The translations under genes and the position numbers were made by a program. Under the pieces are notes generated by a model that saw only the letters and a list, made by a program, of their open reading frames with translations, was not told the DNA's origin and ran no database searches. A DNA stretch of 64,000 nucleotides from the NCBI GenBank assembly GCA_034422355.1, contig DAOUJS010000162.1:1-64000 (forward strand), given 5' to 3'. The number at the start of each line of letters is the position of its first letter. Within the stretch, counting starts at the first letter, position 1. Shown here piece by piece: positions 50,091 to 58,394 of the stretch. Source of the stretch: CATOSP01 sp034422355. GTDB lineage: Bacteria > Chloroflexota > Dehalococcoidia > Lucifugimonadales > UBA3495.

Positions 50091-50900
50091 ATGGTGAATA
50101 GGAACCGCAAGCGGGAAACCGCCTCCAACTCTGCCTCCCAGTACTCCGGCGGGATAACTATCAAGTCCCGCGAAGAGATCGATGCCATGCGCGCTGCGGG
50201 CGCCATAGTTGGCACGGTTTTAGGCATGTTAAGGGACGCGGTGGAGCCGGGAATTACCACCCGGGAACTCGATGCCATTGCCTACAAAGAGATTGTGCGC
50301 CAAGGCGCCAGGCCCACGTTCAAGGGCTACCGCGGGTTCCCCGCCAGCATATGCGCCTCCATCAATAGCGAGATCGTTCACGGGATTCCCGGGAAGAAGG
50401 CCCTGAAGGACGGCGACATCATCAAGATGGACGTCGGCGCAACGTTGGACGGATTCATTGGAGACGCAGCGATCTCAGTTGCGGTGGGTTCCAGTACTTC
50501 AGAGGCCGACGCACTGATGGAAGACACGCGGGCCGGTCTGATGGAGGGCATCAAGGCTGCTCTGCCTGGCAACCGGATCGGGGATATCGGAGCCGCCGTA
50601 CAAGCCTACGGTGAGTCCCGAGGTTATGGAATTGTGAGGGAGTTCGTCGGCCACGGCGTAGGCCGGTTCCTTCACGAAGACCCCCAGGTGCCCAACTATG
50701 GGCAGGCCGGGATGGGAGCGTTGCTACGGCCCGGAATGTGTATCGCCATCGAGCCGATGTTCAACCTCGGGGATTGGCACACTAGAATACTGGGTGACCA
50801 GTGGACTGTGGTGACGGCCGACGGACTGCTATCGGCCCACTTCGAGCACACGATAGCCATTACTGATGACGGTCCGGTAATAATGACCGCGCCCCCGTAG
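50091..50900 (+). CDS. map: Methionine aminopeptidase, type I
   Basis: A 269-residue enzyme removing the initiator methionine. Metal ligands are visible: Asp in KMDVGATLDGFIGDAAIS (two Asp), His in GHGVGRFLHEDPQVPN, Glu in AIEPMF and Glu in SAHFEHTIAI. An N-terminal stretch of about 20 polar residues precedes the fold. Confidence 0.97.
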   Translation: MVNRNRKRETASNSASQYSGGITIKSREEIDAMRAAGAIVGTVLGMLRDAVEPGITTRELDAIAYKEIVRQGARPTFKGYRGFPASICASINSEIVHGIPGKKALKDGDIIKMDVGATLDGFIGDAAISVAVGSSTSEADALMEDTRAGLMEGIKAALPGNRIGDIGAAVQAYGESRGYGIVREFVGHGVGRFLHEDPQVPNYGQAGMGALLRPGMCIAIEPMFNLGDWHTRILGDQWTVVTADGLLSAHFEHTIAITDDGPVIMTAPP

Positions 50901-51006
50901 GTGGGGGTTGAAATCCCGGACCCCAACCATTGTTCCGACGTTAAGTGGGAACCCATCGTCCGGTGCTGGATCGCCGACAACAATTGCCAATGTTCAGAGG
51001 GAGTTT

Positions 51007-51225
51007 ATGGCCAAGAAGCAAGCGATAGAAGTGGAAGCCAGTGTCCAGGAAGCGTTGCCCAATGGAATGTTCCGGGTCACGCTGCCCAACGATCATGAGG
51101 TGTTGGCCCATGTGTCCGGGAAGATCCGGATGCACTTCATCCGGGTGTTGCCCGGAGACCGTGTCCTGGTAGAGTTGTCCCCCTACGATTTGTCGCGGGG
51201 CCGCATCACCTATCGCTTCAAATAG
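51007..51225 (+). CDS. infA: Translation initiation factor IF-1
   Basis: A 72-residue OB-fold factor: MAKKQAIEVEASVQEALPNG, FRVTLPNDHEVLAHVSGKIR, DRVLVELSPYDLSRGRITYRFK. GAGGGAG before the ATG fixes the start inside a longer frame. Confidence 0.98.
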   Translation: MAKKQAIEVEASVQEALPNGMFRVTLPNDHEVLAHVSGKIRMHFIRVLPGDRVLVELSPYDLSRGRITYRFK

Positions 51226-51243
51226 TTGGCGAGTGTACGAACA

Positions 51244-51357
51244 ATGAAGGTAACGGCATCGGTCAAACCGAGATGTGATAAGTGCCGGGTGATCAGGCGG
51301 AAGAGGGTGGTGCGTATTATATGCTCAAACGCGCGACACGCTCAGCGGCAGGGCTAG
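51244..51357 (+). CDS. rpmJ: 50S ribosomal protein L36
   Basis: A 37-residue zinc protein reading MKVTASVKPRCDKCRVI, then RKRVVRIICSN and ending RHAQRQG. The Cys-Cys-Cys-His set is complete. Between infA and rpsM, as usual. Confidence 0.96.
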   Translation: MKVTASVKPRCDKCRVIRRKRVVRIICSNARHAQRQG

Positions 51358-51397
51358 AGTTGCCCGATCGAGAGTCGGCCGGAAAAGGAGGCCCGAA

Positions 51398-51790
51398 TTG
51401 GTCCGTATCGCAGGTGTAGATGTACCCGACCGGAAGAAGGCACACGTCGCCTTGACGAGGATTTATGGTATCGGCCCAGCCTTGGCTACCGAGATTCTGG
51501 CCAAGGCTGAGATTGATACCGAATCACCGCCCAGGATGCTGGAGCTGTCCGAGGCCCAGGTGGACCGGATCCGGGAGATCGTTGACCGTGAGTACCTGGC
51601 CGAAGGCGACCTGCGCCGGGAAGTCAACCAGAACATCAGGCGGTTGATAGAGATCGGTTCCTACCGGGGCACGAGGCACCGTCGGGGGCTTCCCGCTCAC
51701 GGCCAACGGACCCGCACCAACGCACGCACGCGCAAGGGGCCCAGGCGCACAGTGGCTGGCCGGGGTCGGCGTACGGGTGGAAAGAAGTAG
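51398..51790 (+). CDS. rpsM: 30S ribosomal protein S13
   Basis: A 130-residue S13: VRIAGVDVPDRKKAHVALTR, YGIGPALATEIL, then the basic tail GTRHRRGLPAHGQRTRTNAR. TTG start after AAAGGAGG. Confidence 0.98.
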   Translation: MVRIAGVDVPDRKKAHVALTRIYGIGPALATEILAKAEIDTESPPRMLELSEAQVDRIREIVDREYLAEGDLRREVNQNIRRLIEIGSYRGTRHRRGLPAHGQRTRTNARTRKGPRRTVAGRGRRTGGKK

Positions 51791-51803
51791 GTGGATGTGA
51801 CTC

Positions 51804-52187
51804 ATGCCTAGGCCAAGAGCGCGCCGGCGCGAACGGCGCACAGTCGTCCAGGGGCGGGCGTATATCTATTCTACGTTCAATAATACCCTGGTCAGCATCA
51901 CAGACCCTCAGGGTAATGTTATAGCCTCGGCCAGCGCGGGCACCGTCGGATTCAAGGGGTCGCGCAAGGGAACAGCTTTCGCCGCTCAGCGGGCCGCCGA
52001 GCAGGCTGCTCGCCGAGGTATGGACATGGGGCTGCGCCAGGTGGACGTGCTTATCCGCGGGCCCGGCGCAGGCCGCGAGGCGGCTATCCGCTCCCTGCAA
52101 GGGACTGGGCTGACCGTTACCAGTATCCGAGACGTGACGCCGATACCCCATAACGGCTGTCGCCCGCCGAAGAGAAGGAGAGTGTAA
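51804..52187 (+). CDS. rpsK: 30S ribosomal protein S11
   Basis: A 127-residue S11 of the platform: GRAYIYSTFNNTLVSITDPQ, GFKGSRKGTAFAAQ and TPIPHNGCRPPKRRRV at the end. Normal. Confidence 0.98.
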   Translation: MPRPRARRRERRTVVQGRAYIYSTFNNTLVSITDPQGNVIASASAGTVGFKGSRKGTAFAAQRAAEQAARRGMDMGLRQVDVLIRGPGAGREAAIRSLQGTGLTVTSIRDVTPIPHNGCRPPKRRRV

Positions 52188-52198
52188 GAAAGCTCCCG

Positions 52199-52825
52199 AT
52201 GGGTAGATATACAGGACCCTCCTGCCGGCTATGCCGCCGCGCCGGGGAAAAGCTATTTCTCAAGGGGGAGCGTTGCTTTACGCCCCGCTGCGCCATCGAA
52301 CGTCGTCGTTCTGCCCCAGGCAACCAATCCCGGAGGCGAAGGCGGCCCTCTGATTACGGCGTCCACCTCTTGGAGAAGCAAAAGGCCAAGTACATCTACG
52401 GTGTGCTTGAGTCCCAATTCCGCCGCTACATGGCCGAGGCGTTCGATACTCCGGGCGTGACCGGTCTGAACTTACTTAGGTCCCTTGAACGGCGGTTCGA
52501 CAACGTCGTTTTCCTGTTGGGGTTCGCCGACTCGCGCAAGCAGGCCCGCCAACTGGTGATGCACGGCCATCTCCAGGTCAACGGCCGGAAGACGGACATC
52601 CCCTCCTATCAGGTTGCGGTTGGCGACGTCATTTCCTGGAAGGAGTCGGACAAGGCAACGGATTTCTACAAGGAGCGGACCGACGGGATTCCGAAGCGTC
52701 CTGTTCCCGCCTGGCTGTTGCTGGACACTACAGATATGACCGGACGGGTGATGAACTTGCCTGCCGATGAAGACCTGCAACAGGCCATCAATTCCCGTCT
52801 GATAGTTGAGTTTTACTCGAGGTAA
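52199..52825 (+). CDS. rpsD: 30S ribosomal protein S4
   Basis: A 208-residue S4 assembly initiator. N-terminal Cys residues (CRLCRRAGEKLFLKGERC) form a likely zinc site. FDNVVFLLGFADSRKQARQL and HGHLQVNGRKTDIPSYQV mark the S4 RNA-binding domain. Confidence 0.98.
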   Translation: MGRYTGPSCRLCRRAGEKLFLKGERCFTPRCAIERRRSAPGNQSRRRRRPSDYGVHLLEKQKAKYIYGVLESQFRRYMAEAFDTPGVTGLNLLRSLERRFDNVVFLLGFADSRKQARQLVMHGHLQVNGRKTDIPSYQVAVGDVISWKESDKATDFYKERTDGIPKRPVPAWLLLDTTDMTGRVMNLPADEDLQQAINSRLIVEFYSR

Positions 52826-52833
52826 GTGACTGC

Positions 52834-54051
52834 ATGTTGGATATTAACGTCATTTCTTCCACTTACCCCGACGGAGGGCCAGAGCCACCGAAACTTGGTG
52901 TCCAAGTCTTGGAATCGAGCGACAAGTACGGCAAAGTAGCTGTCGAGCCCCTCCAGCGGGGGTTTGCCCGCACTATCGGCAACCCGTTGCGAAGGATTCT
53001 TATGAGTTCTACCAACGGCAGCGCCATCACGTGGGTCAAGATCGACGATGTGGTCCATGAGTATGCGGCTATTCCCGGTGTCAAGGAAGAAGTCATGGAC
53101 CTGCTGCTCAACGTCAAGCGGATTCGGATTCGTTCCCGGTCTGAGCGCACTGGCAAGATGCGGCTCGATGTCTCCGGTCCCGGGCGCGTCTGTGCCGGGG
53201 ACATAATCACATCCGTCGATTTCCAGGTAGTGAACCCTGAGTTGCACCTGGCAACCCTGGACTCCGATGACTCCCGGCTCTCGATCGAGTTCAACGTCGA
53301 GCAGGGCGTTGGGTATCAGCAGGCCAAGCAAGGGGAGGGTTCTGAGAGTATGCCGGTGGGCGTTTTGCCGGTGGACGCAATTTTCAGTCCTGTGCGAAAG
53401 GTCAACTTCGAGGTCGAGCACACCCGGGTGGGACAAGTAACAGACTATGAGCGGCTGGTGCTGGAGGTCTGGACTGACGGAACAGTCTCTCCTGTGGAAG
53501 CTGTACGCCGCGCAGCCAACTCGCTGGTCAATCACTACTTCCTGTTTAGCAACTTGGACGAGTCCGTTGAGACCCGGATGGACCGTGCGTCGCTAATGGT
53601 GTCTCCCGAAATATATCAGACTCCCATCGAGAAGCTGGAACTCTCGCCGCGAACGTTGAACTGCCTGAAGCGAGCCCACATCACCAAGCTTGGCGAGGTC
53701 TTGGAGCGGTCCGACGATGAACTCCTCAAGATTCGGAACTTCGGCTTCAAGTCCCTGACCGAGTTGAAGGACAAGCTCGTAGAACATGGTATCGCTCCCA
53801 ACGCGAGTGACGCAGTTTCCGCTGCGACCATCAACAGAGATGTTCTGGAACCGGGCGCATTACCCACGGGAGTGACCCTTTCGCCTGAAGAGTTGGGAGA
53901 GCTGATAGCATCCGGTGGCATAGGAAGTCCAGCTTCCAGCCAGGCTCAGTCTGGAGAAGGATCATGGTCAGTTCCCGACAATGATGAGTTGGATGAAGAT
54001 GAGGATGAATACGCCGACGACTACGACGATGAAGAGGAGGGGTCTTTCTAA
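52834..54051 (+). CDS. rpoA: RNA polymerase alpha subunit with long acidic C-terminal tail
   Basis: A 405-residue alpha subunit, about 75-85 residues longer than most. The N-terminal dimer domain has EPLQRGFARTIGNPLRRIL and VVNPELHLATL. The C-terminal DNA-binding domain (about 270-325) keeps LELSPRTLNCLKRAHITKLG and LLKIRNFGFKSLTELKDKL. After it come a Ser/Gly/Pro segment and a run of Asp/Glu (DELDEDEDEYADDYDDEEE). Lies 8 nt after rpsD. Confidence 0.97.
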   Translation: MLDINVISSTYPDGGPEPPKLGVQVLESSDKYGKVAVEPLQRGFARTIGNPLRRILMSSTNGSAITWVKIDDVVHEYAAIPGVKEEVMDLLLNVKRIRIRSRSERTGKMRLDVSGPGRVCAGDIITSVDFQVVNPELHLATLDSDDSRLSIEFNVEQGVGYQQAKQGEGSESMPVGVLPVDAIFSPVRKVNFEVEHTRVGQVTDYERLVLEVWTDGTVSPVEAVRRAANSLVNHYFLFSNLDESVETRMDRASLMVSPEIYQTPIEKLELSPRTLNCLKRAHITKLGEVLERSDDELLKIRNFGFKSLTELKDKLVEHGIAPNASDAVSAATINRDVLEPGALPTGVTLSPEELGELIASGGIGSPASSQAQSGEGSWSVPDNDELDEDEDEYADDYDDEEEGSF

Positions 54052-54053
54052 TC

Positions 54054-54407
54054 ATGGCTTCTCACCGTGTCGCTGGCAGAAAGTTAAGCCGGTATAAGGA
54101 CCAGCGGAAAGCCCTCCTGCGTGGTCTCACATCGGAGTTGATCCAGCACGAGCGGATCACCACCACGCTGGCCAAAGCTAAAGAGACTCGCATTGTCGCC
54201 GAGAAGCTCATCACACACGGCAAGAAGGGCACTCTGCACCATCGCCGGCTCGCATTGGCCCAGGTGCCCAACAAGACGGTGGTGAAGAAGGTGTTCGATG
54301 AAGTAGCGCCCCGGTACGCTGACCGTGCCGGAGGATACACCAGGATCATCAAGCTCGGCCGCCGGCAGGGTGATGGGGCTGAGATAGCGGTTATCGAGTT
54401 GGTCTAG
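54054..54407 (+). CDS. rplQ: 50S ribosomal protein L17
   Basis: A 117-residue L17: ASHRVAGRKLSRYKDQRKAL, LTSELIQHERITTTLAKAKE and YTRIIKLGRRQGDGAEIAVIEL. It starts 2 nt after rpoA. Confidence 0.98.
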   Translation: MASHRVAGRKLSRYKDQRKALLRGLTSELIQHERITTTLAKAKETRIVAEKLITHGKKGTLHHRRLALAQVPNKTVVKKVFDEVAPRYADRAGGYTRIIKLGRRQGDGAEIAVIELV

Positions 54408-54497
54408 CCGGGGCCCACCTCGACGGGCTATGCCGCCTTAATTTGAGGGTCTGCCCCCTAATTCCATCCAAGGCTACAATCCCCTGGATGAACTGCC

Positions 54498-55277
54498 ATG
54501 AGGAGAGTGGCGCTACTCGTAGAATACGAAGGCACAAAATACAAGGGTTTCCAGGTCCAGCGGGACCAGCCCACCATACAAGGCGAATTGGAATCCGGGT
54601 TGCGCCGTTTCTCCGGCCAGGAGGTGCGGGTCAGGGGCGCAAGCAGGACCGATTCCGGGGCACATGCCCGGGGGCAGGTGGTTGACTTTGCCATCATGGC
54701 CGACAGAACTGTCGAGTCCTTCCCATCCGGGATGAACTTCTACCTTCCATCTGACATCCGGGTCCAGTCGGCGTACCGGATGGTCCCGGAGTTCCACTCC
54801 AGGAAGAGCGCCGCTAGCCGGGTCTATAGGTACACGATATCCAATCGGGATTGGCCATCGCCGTTGGAGCGGCACACGAGCTTTTGGTTACGGGAGCGGC
54901 TGGATGTGAGCCTAATGGCAGAGGCCGCGGAGGCCGTGATGGGAGACCGGGACTTTCGCCCCCTGATCTCGGACCATCCAGCCGGCAGGAGCGCGGTCCG
55001 CAGGGTATATAGGTGGGACGTGTGGAGGGAAGAGTCCGATGTCATCATAGAGTGCGAGGCCAACGGGTTCCTGAAGCACTTGGTGCGGAGGACAAACGCG
55101 ATACTGATTGAGGTTGGCAAAGGGAAACTGGATACGAACGTATTGGGCAGGGTGCTGGCGGGAGAGACGGAGAAAGGGTTTTCCCTGCCGTCAGTACCGG
55201 CCAGCGGTCTCTGCCTGATGAAGGTAAAATACCCGGACTTCCGGTCATGCGTAGTCAGAGAAGATGAAGAGAGTTAG
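54498..55277 (+). CDS. truA: tRNA pseudouridine(38-40) synthase
   Basis: A 259-residue TruA. The catalytic Asp is in the GASRTDSGAHARGQVVDF motif (about residues 49-66). SRVYRYTISN and FLKHLVRRTNAILIEVGKG follow. Its last 14 nt overlap rplM, so it is co-transcribed with rplM-rpsI. Confidence 0.97.
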   Translation: MRRVALLVEYEGTKYKGFQVQRDQPTIQGELESGLRRFSGQEVRVRGASRTDSGAHARGQVVDFAIMADRTVESFPSGMNFYLPSDIRVQSAYRMVPEFHSRKSAASRVYRYTISNRDWPSPLERHTSFWLRERLDVSLMAEAAEAVMGDRDFRPLISDHPAGRSAVRRVYRWDVWREESDVIIECEANGFLKHLVRRTNAILIEVGKGKLDTNVLGRVLAGETEKGFSLPSVPASGLCLMKVKYPDFRSCVVREDEES

Positions 55278-55698
55278 CACATATTTCCCCAAGAACGGTG
55301 AAGTCCCCGCGAAGTGGCGGGTCATTGATGCGACAGGCCAGGTGCTGGGCCGCTTGTCCCGGGACATCGCTATGGCGCTCCAGGGCAAGGACAAGCCGGA
55401 GTATTCCCGCTCAGTGATGACCGGTGACTACGTCATCGTGGTCAACGCCTCCAAGGTCCGGATCACAGGGCGGAAGAGGGACCAAAAGCTCTACCACCGG
55501 CACAGCGGCTATGTCGGCAACCTGAAGACATTCCGGCTTGGAGACATGCTCGAAACGAGGCCGGAACGTGTTATCGAGTTGGCTGTGAAGGGAATGCTCC
55601 CCCGGAATAACCAGGGGCGGCACATGCTCAGACGGCTGAAGGTGTACGCCGGAGAGACACATCCACACGAGGCACAGGTGGCTGGGTTCGGAGAGTAA
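55264..55698 (+). CDS. rplM: 50S ribosomal protein L13
   Basis: A 144-residue L13: WRVIDATGQVLGRLSRDIA, GDYVIVVNASKVRITGRK, KLYHRHSGYVGNLK and GMLPRNNQGRHMLRRLKVY. Normal length. Confidence 0.98.
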   Translation: MKRVSTYFPKNGEVPAKWRVIDATGQVLGRLSRDIAMALQGKDKPEYSRSVMTGDYVIVVNASKVRITGRKRDQKLYHRHSGYVGNLKTFRLGDMLETRPERVIELAVKGMLPRNNQGRHMLRRLKVYAGETHPHEAQVAGFGE

Positions 55699-55735
55699 CC
55701 GTCCCAGGTGAATAAGGCTTAGGGCAGGTAAAGAT

Positions 55736-56146
55736 TTGGTAGGATCCGCAGCGGAGCAGGAATATTACTACGGCACCGGTAAGCGCAAGACGTCAATCGC
55801 CAAGGTGAGACTCTACCTGGACGATGGCGGCCCCACTATAGTCAATGGCAAGCCCGTAGACGAGTACTTCGGATGGCGTCCCTGGCAGGATATTATCCAG
55901 GAACCTTTTCGGGTCACCGAGATGGGCAACAGGTTCCGCGTAATGGTACGGGTCATCGGGGGTGGTGTGCATTCCCAGGCGCAGGCCATCAGGCACGGAG
56001 TAGCCCGAGCGCTGGTTGCCTATGACCCCGGTCTGAAGGCCGGGTTGCGCCGCCACGGGTTCATCACCCGGGATGCGCGAATCAAGGAAAGCAAGAAGTA
56101 CGGACTGAAGCGCGCCCGACGGGCTCCCCAGTACACCAAGCGTTAG
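55736..56146 (+). CDS. rpsI: 30S ribosomal protein S9
   Basis: A 136-residue S9: YYGTGKRKTSIAKVRLY, GGVHSQAQAIRHGVARAL and the C-terminal tail KKYGLKRARRAPQYTKR reaching P-site tRNA. TTG start. It ends 9 bp before the converging phosphohexomutase gene. Confidence 0.98.
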   Translation: MVGSAAEQEYYYGTGKRKTSIAKVRLYLDDGGPTIVNGKPVDEYFGWRPWQDIIQEPFRVTEMGNRFRVMVRVIGGGVHSQAQAIRHGVARALVAYDPGLKAGLRRHGFITRDARIKESKKYGLKRARRAPQYTKR

Positions 56147-56155
56147 CCCGGGCGA

Positions 56156-57571
56156 CTAGACTCCCAAGTATTCAGTTGCCGCGTTGAGCAGGTTTTCCAC
56201 GTCTGCCTGACTGTCTGCTTCCGCGTAAACGCGCAGTAGCGGTTCCGTGCCGGAGAAGCGAGAAATCAGCCAGGCGTTGTCGAACAATAGCCGCCGCCCG
56301 TCAATGGCGTCTGTACCTCGTATAGGCATTCCCGCAAGTTGGGTCAAGTCCGGGCTGTCCAGCTTGGACTGAATGCGGTCCCGGTCTTGCGCGTCGAACG
56401 TCACATCGCGGCGGTGGTAATAGTGCTCCCCTACCCTGTCGAAGAGGCCCCGTACCAGCTCAGATGGAGTTTTGCCCGTGCGGGCCATGTACTCAAGCAC
56501 GAACAGTCCGCTTAGGATTCCATCCCTCTCAGGGATGTGGCCCCGGAATGAGAACCCCCCGCTTTCCTCTCCGGCCATCAGCGCATCGGTTTCGGACATC
56601 TTCGGGCCGATGTACTTGAAGCCGACCCTCATCTCGTGGATGTCCACCCCATAAAGCTGAGCGAGTTTGTTCAGCATCATGGACGACGTGACGCCCTTCA
56701 CCAACGGCCCGCGTTGTCCTTTTTCCTCCAGCAGGTAAAAGGCCAACAGGGAGAATACTTCTAGGGTGGTGATAAAGCTGCCGTGCTCATCTACCACACC
56801 GATACGGTCCGCGTCACCGTCCAGGGCAAGACCCACCGAGAACCCTTGCTCCTTCACCGCCTGCATCAACAGGCCCAGATTGGGGGCAATGGGTTCCGGC
56901 TGCTCCATGCCCGGGAACGCTGGATTGCGAGTCCCGTGCATCTCATCCACCATCGTAGCGCCACCGGAGACGAGATGGGGGATATAGCCTGCGCCAGCCC
57001 CGAACATGGCATCGACGCGGATGTTCAGACCGGCGCTGCGTATGGCCTCCAGGTCCACCAATCCAGAGACCTTCTCCATGTACGATGGGGCGGGGTCGAA
57101 ATCGATCACCCACCCCTGCTCACGCGCCTGGACGATAGGGACCGACTTAACCCTGCCGACGCTGGAGATGAAGTGTTCGAGAAGGTTGGTTATTTCCTGG
57201 GTTGCGCTGCCGGCGTAGTCCGGCTTGAACTTGAACCCGTTCCAGATGCCGGGGTTGTGGCTCGCCGTAATGATGGCCGCGCCCGCCGCCTGGTGGTTCA
57301 AGACGCTGAAGCTGAGGACCGGGGTGGGAGATGAGCTCTCGGCCAAATGGGTCCTGACTTCATTGGCCGCCATTACCGAGGCAACGGTCTCGGCGAATTC
57401 CCGGGAGAGAAACCGGGTATCGTGCCCTACAACCAGTCCTTTCCCAGCCGATCCTGTAGCCTTGAGGTAGTCGGCCAAACCCTGGGCGCAGCGGCCTACG
57501 TTCTCAAAGGTGAACTCGTCGGCTATTATCGCCCGCCAGCCGTCCGTTCCGAAGCTGATCGGCGTGGTCAC
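56156..57571 (-). CDS. Phosphoglucomutase/phosphomannomutase family enzyme
   Basis: A 471-residue alpha-D-phosphohexomutase. FGTDGWRAIIADEFT at the start, the phosphoserine loop TASHNPG near residue 100, the magnesium loop DGDADRIG near 240, GEESGGF near 325 and SGTEPLLRVYAE near 440 cover all four domains. The GTG at 57571 after AGGAAC is the start, overlapping the selenoprotein stop as GTGA. It is the last gene of the SAM-riboswitch operon. Sugar preference (glucose or mannose) cannot be decided from motifs. Confidence 0.93.
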   Translation of the reverse strand: MTTPISFGTDGWRAIIADEFTFENVGRCAQGLADYLKATGSAGKGLVVGHDTRFLSREFAETVASVMAANEVRTHLAESSSPTPVLSFSVLNHQAAGAAIITASHNPGIWNGFKFKPDYAGSATQEITNLLEHFISSVGRVKSVPIVQAREQGWVIDFDPAPSYMEKVSGLVDLEAIRSAGLNIRVDAMFGAGAGYIPHLVSGGATMVDEMHGTRNPAFPGMEQPEPIAPNLGLLMQAVKEQGFSVGLALDGDADRIGVVDEHGSFITTLEVFSLLAFYLLEEKGQRGPLVKGVTSSMMLNKLAQLYGVDIHEMRVGFKYIGPKMSETDALMAGEESGGFSFRGHIPERDGILSGLFVLEYMARTGKTPSELVRGLFDRVGEHYYHRRDVTFDAQDRDRIQSKLDSPDLTQLAGMPIRGTDAIDGRRLLFDNAWLISRFSGTEPLLRVYAEADSQADVENLLNAATEYLGV

Positions 57572-58332
57572 GGAGATGTTCCTTGGCTGGTGGCCGCTGA
57601 GTCCTTTGTGACAACGCACGCCTGAATCGCCTGCTCCCATTCGTCCAGGTTGAAGAAGAATGGTCCCGCGCCGCCGTGATAGGCTACCCTGCCATCTATG
57701 TCGACCAGGTAGACTCGTTCCGGAGCTGCGCCATATGCCTCGTCGATGGAGTTGTCCATCTCCTCAACCAGGATGGGGATCGTGATGTTCAGTCCGAGGC
57801 TGCACGCTTGGGCAACCCCTTCCCGCTCGTCATAGCTCTGGTGCTGCCGGTAATAGATCTCGTCCTGCACGTTGGCGTCGACCTGCCATCCGTCGGTGGG
57901 GTGGGCCTCGCGCACGTAAACGACGAAGAACTCCACCTGTCCGGCGAACCTGTCCCGTATCGCCTCTATGCGCCCCACCTGGGCGCGGAACGGGGGTCAA
58001 GTGTAGCTGCCGAAGACCAGGGCAACGGGACGTTGGCCGCGAAAGCCGGAGAGACATACCCGGTCATCGGAGCCGAGCAGCTTCAGGTTGAAGTCCGGTG
58101 CAAGCTCGCCTCGGGCCGGGCCTTGTTCGTCTCGTTGGATCACATGCAGAAGCGCTCGTCCCACCCCATCCGAAACGTTATCGAGATGGGGATCCAATAC
58201 TTCCCTCGCCAGGACGCTCTCGATGGACGCAACTCCCCTGCGTTCCCGAAGTTCGTCCAGGCATTTTCGGAACTGTATCCGGTCTTCGGAAGACAGGTCG
58301 GCAATCGGCCTACCCTGTTCCTGTGTCTGCAT
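57568..58332 (-). CDS. Iodothyronine-deiodinase-like selenoprotein (in-frame TGA = Sec112)
   Basis: A 254-residue reading frame interrupted by one TGA (57997-57999). On both sides the protein matches the deiodinase family: FGSYT-Sec-PPFRAQ (vertebrate FGS-C-T-Sec-PPF), FFVVYVREAHPTDGW, EEMDNSIDEAYGAAPERVYLV and GRVAYHGGAGP. Each has a direct counterpart in deiodinases, including the EAHPxDGW histidine. The TGA is exactly at the catalytic Sec, and a SECIS-like hairpin follows. The start is the ATG at 58332 after GGAAAGG. Residues 1 to about 75 form a helical lead not found in the vertebrate enzymes. It lies between metK and the hexomutase in a SAM-riboswitch operon. Expected to be a thioredoxin-fold, Sec-dependent reductase or dehalogenase; the substrate is unknown. 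Confidence 0.88.
57970..57999 (-). promoter_or_regulatory. Candidate bacterial SECIS element with its UGA codon
   Basis: After the TGA (57999-57997), minus strand GCGCCC-AGGUG-GGGCGC (57986-57970) forms a perfect 6-bp G/C stem. The loop starts 17 nt after UGA, within the 16-37 nt window known for bacterial SECIS, and has G at its second position as the consensus requires. Confidence 0.75.
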
Positions 58333-58394
58333 TGTCCAGCCCTTTCCAACGCTGTCTTTAGTCCGAGGGCTGCCAGCCACGAATAGCTCTGGTA

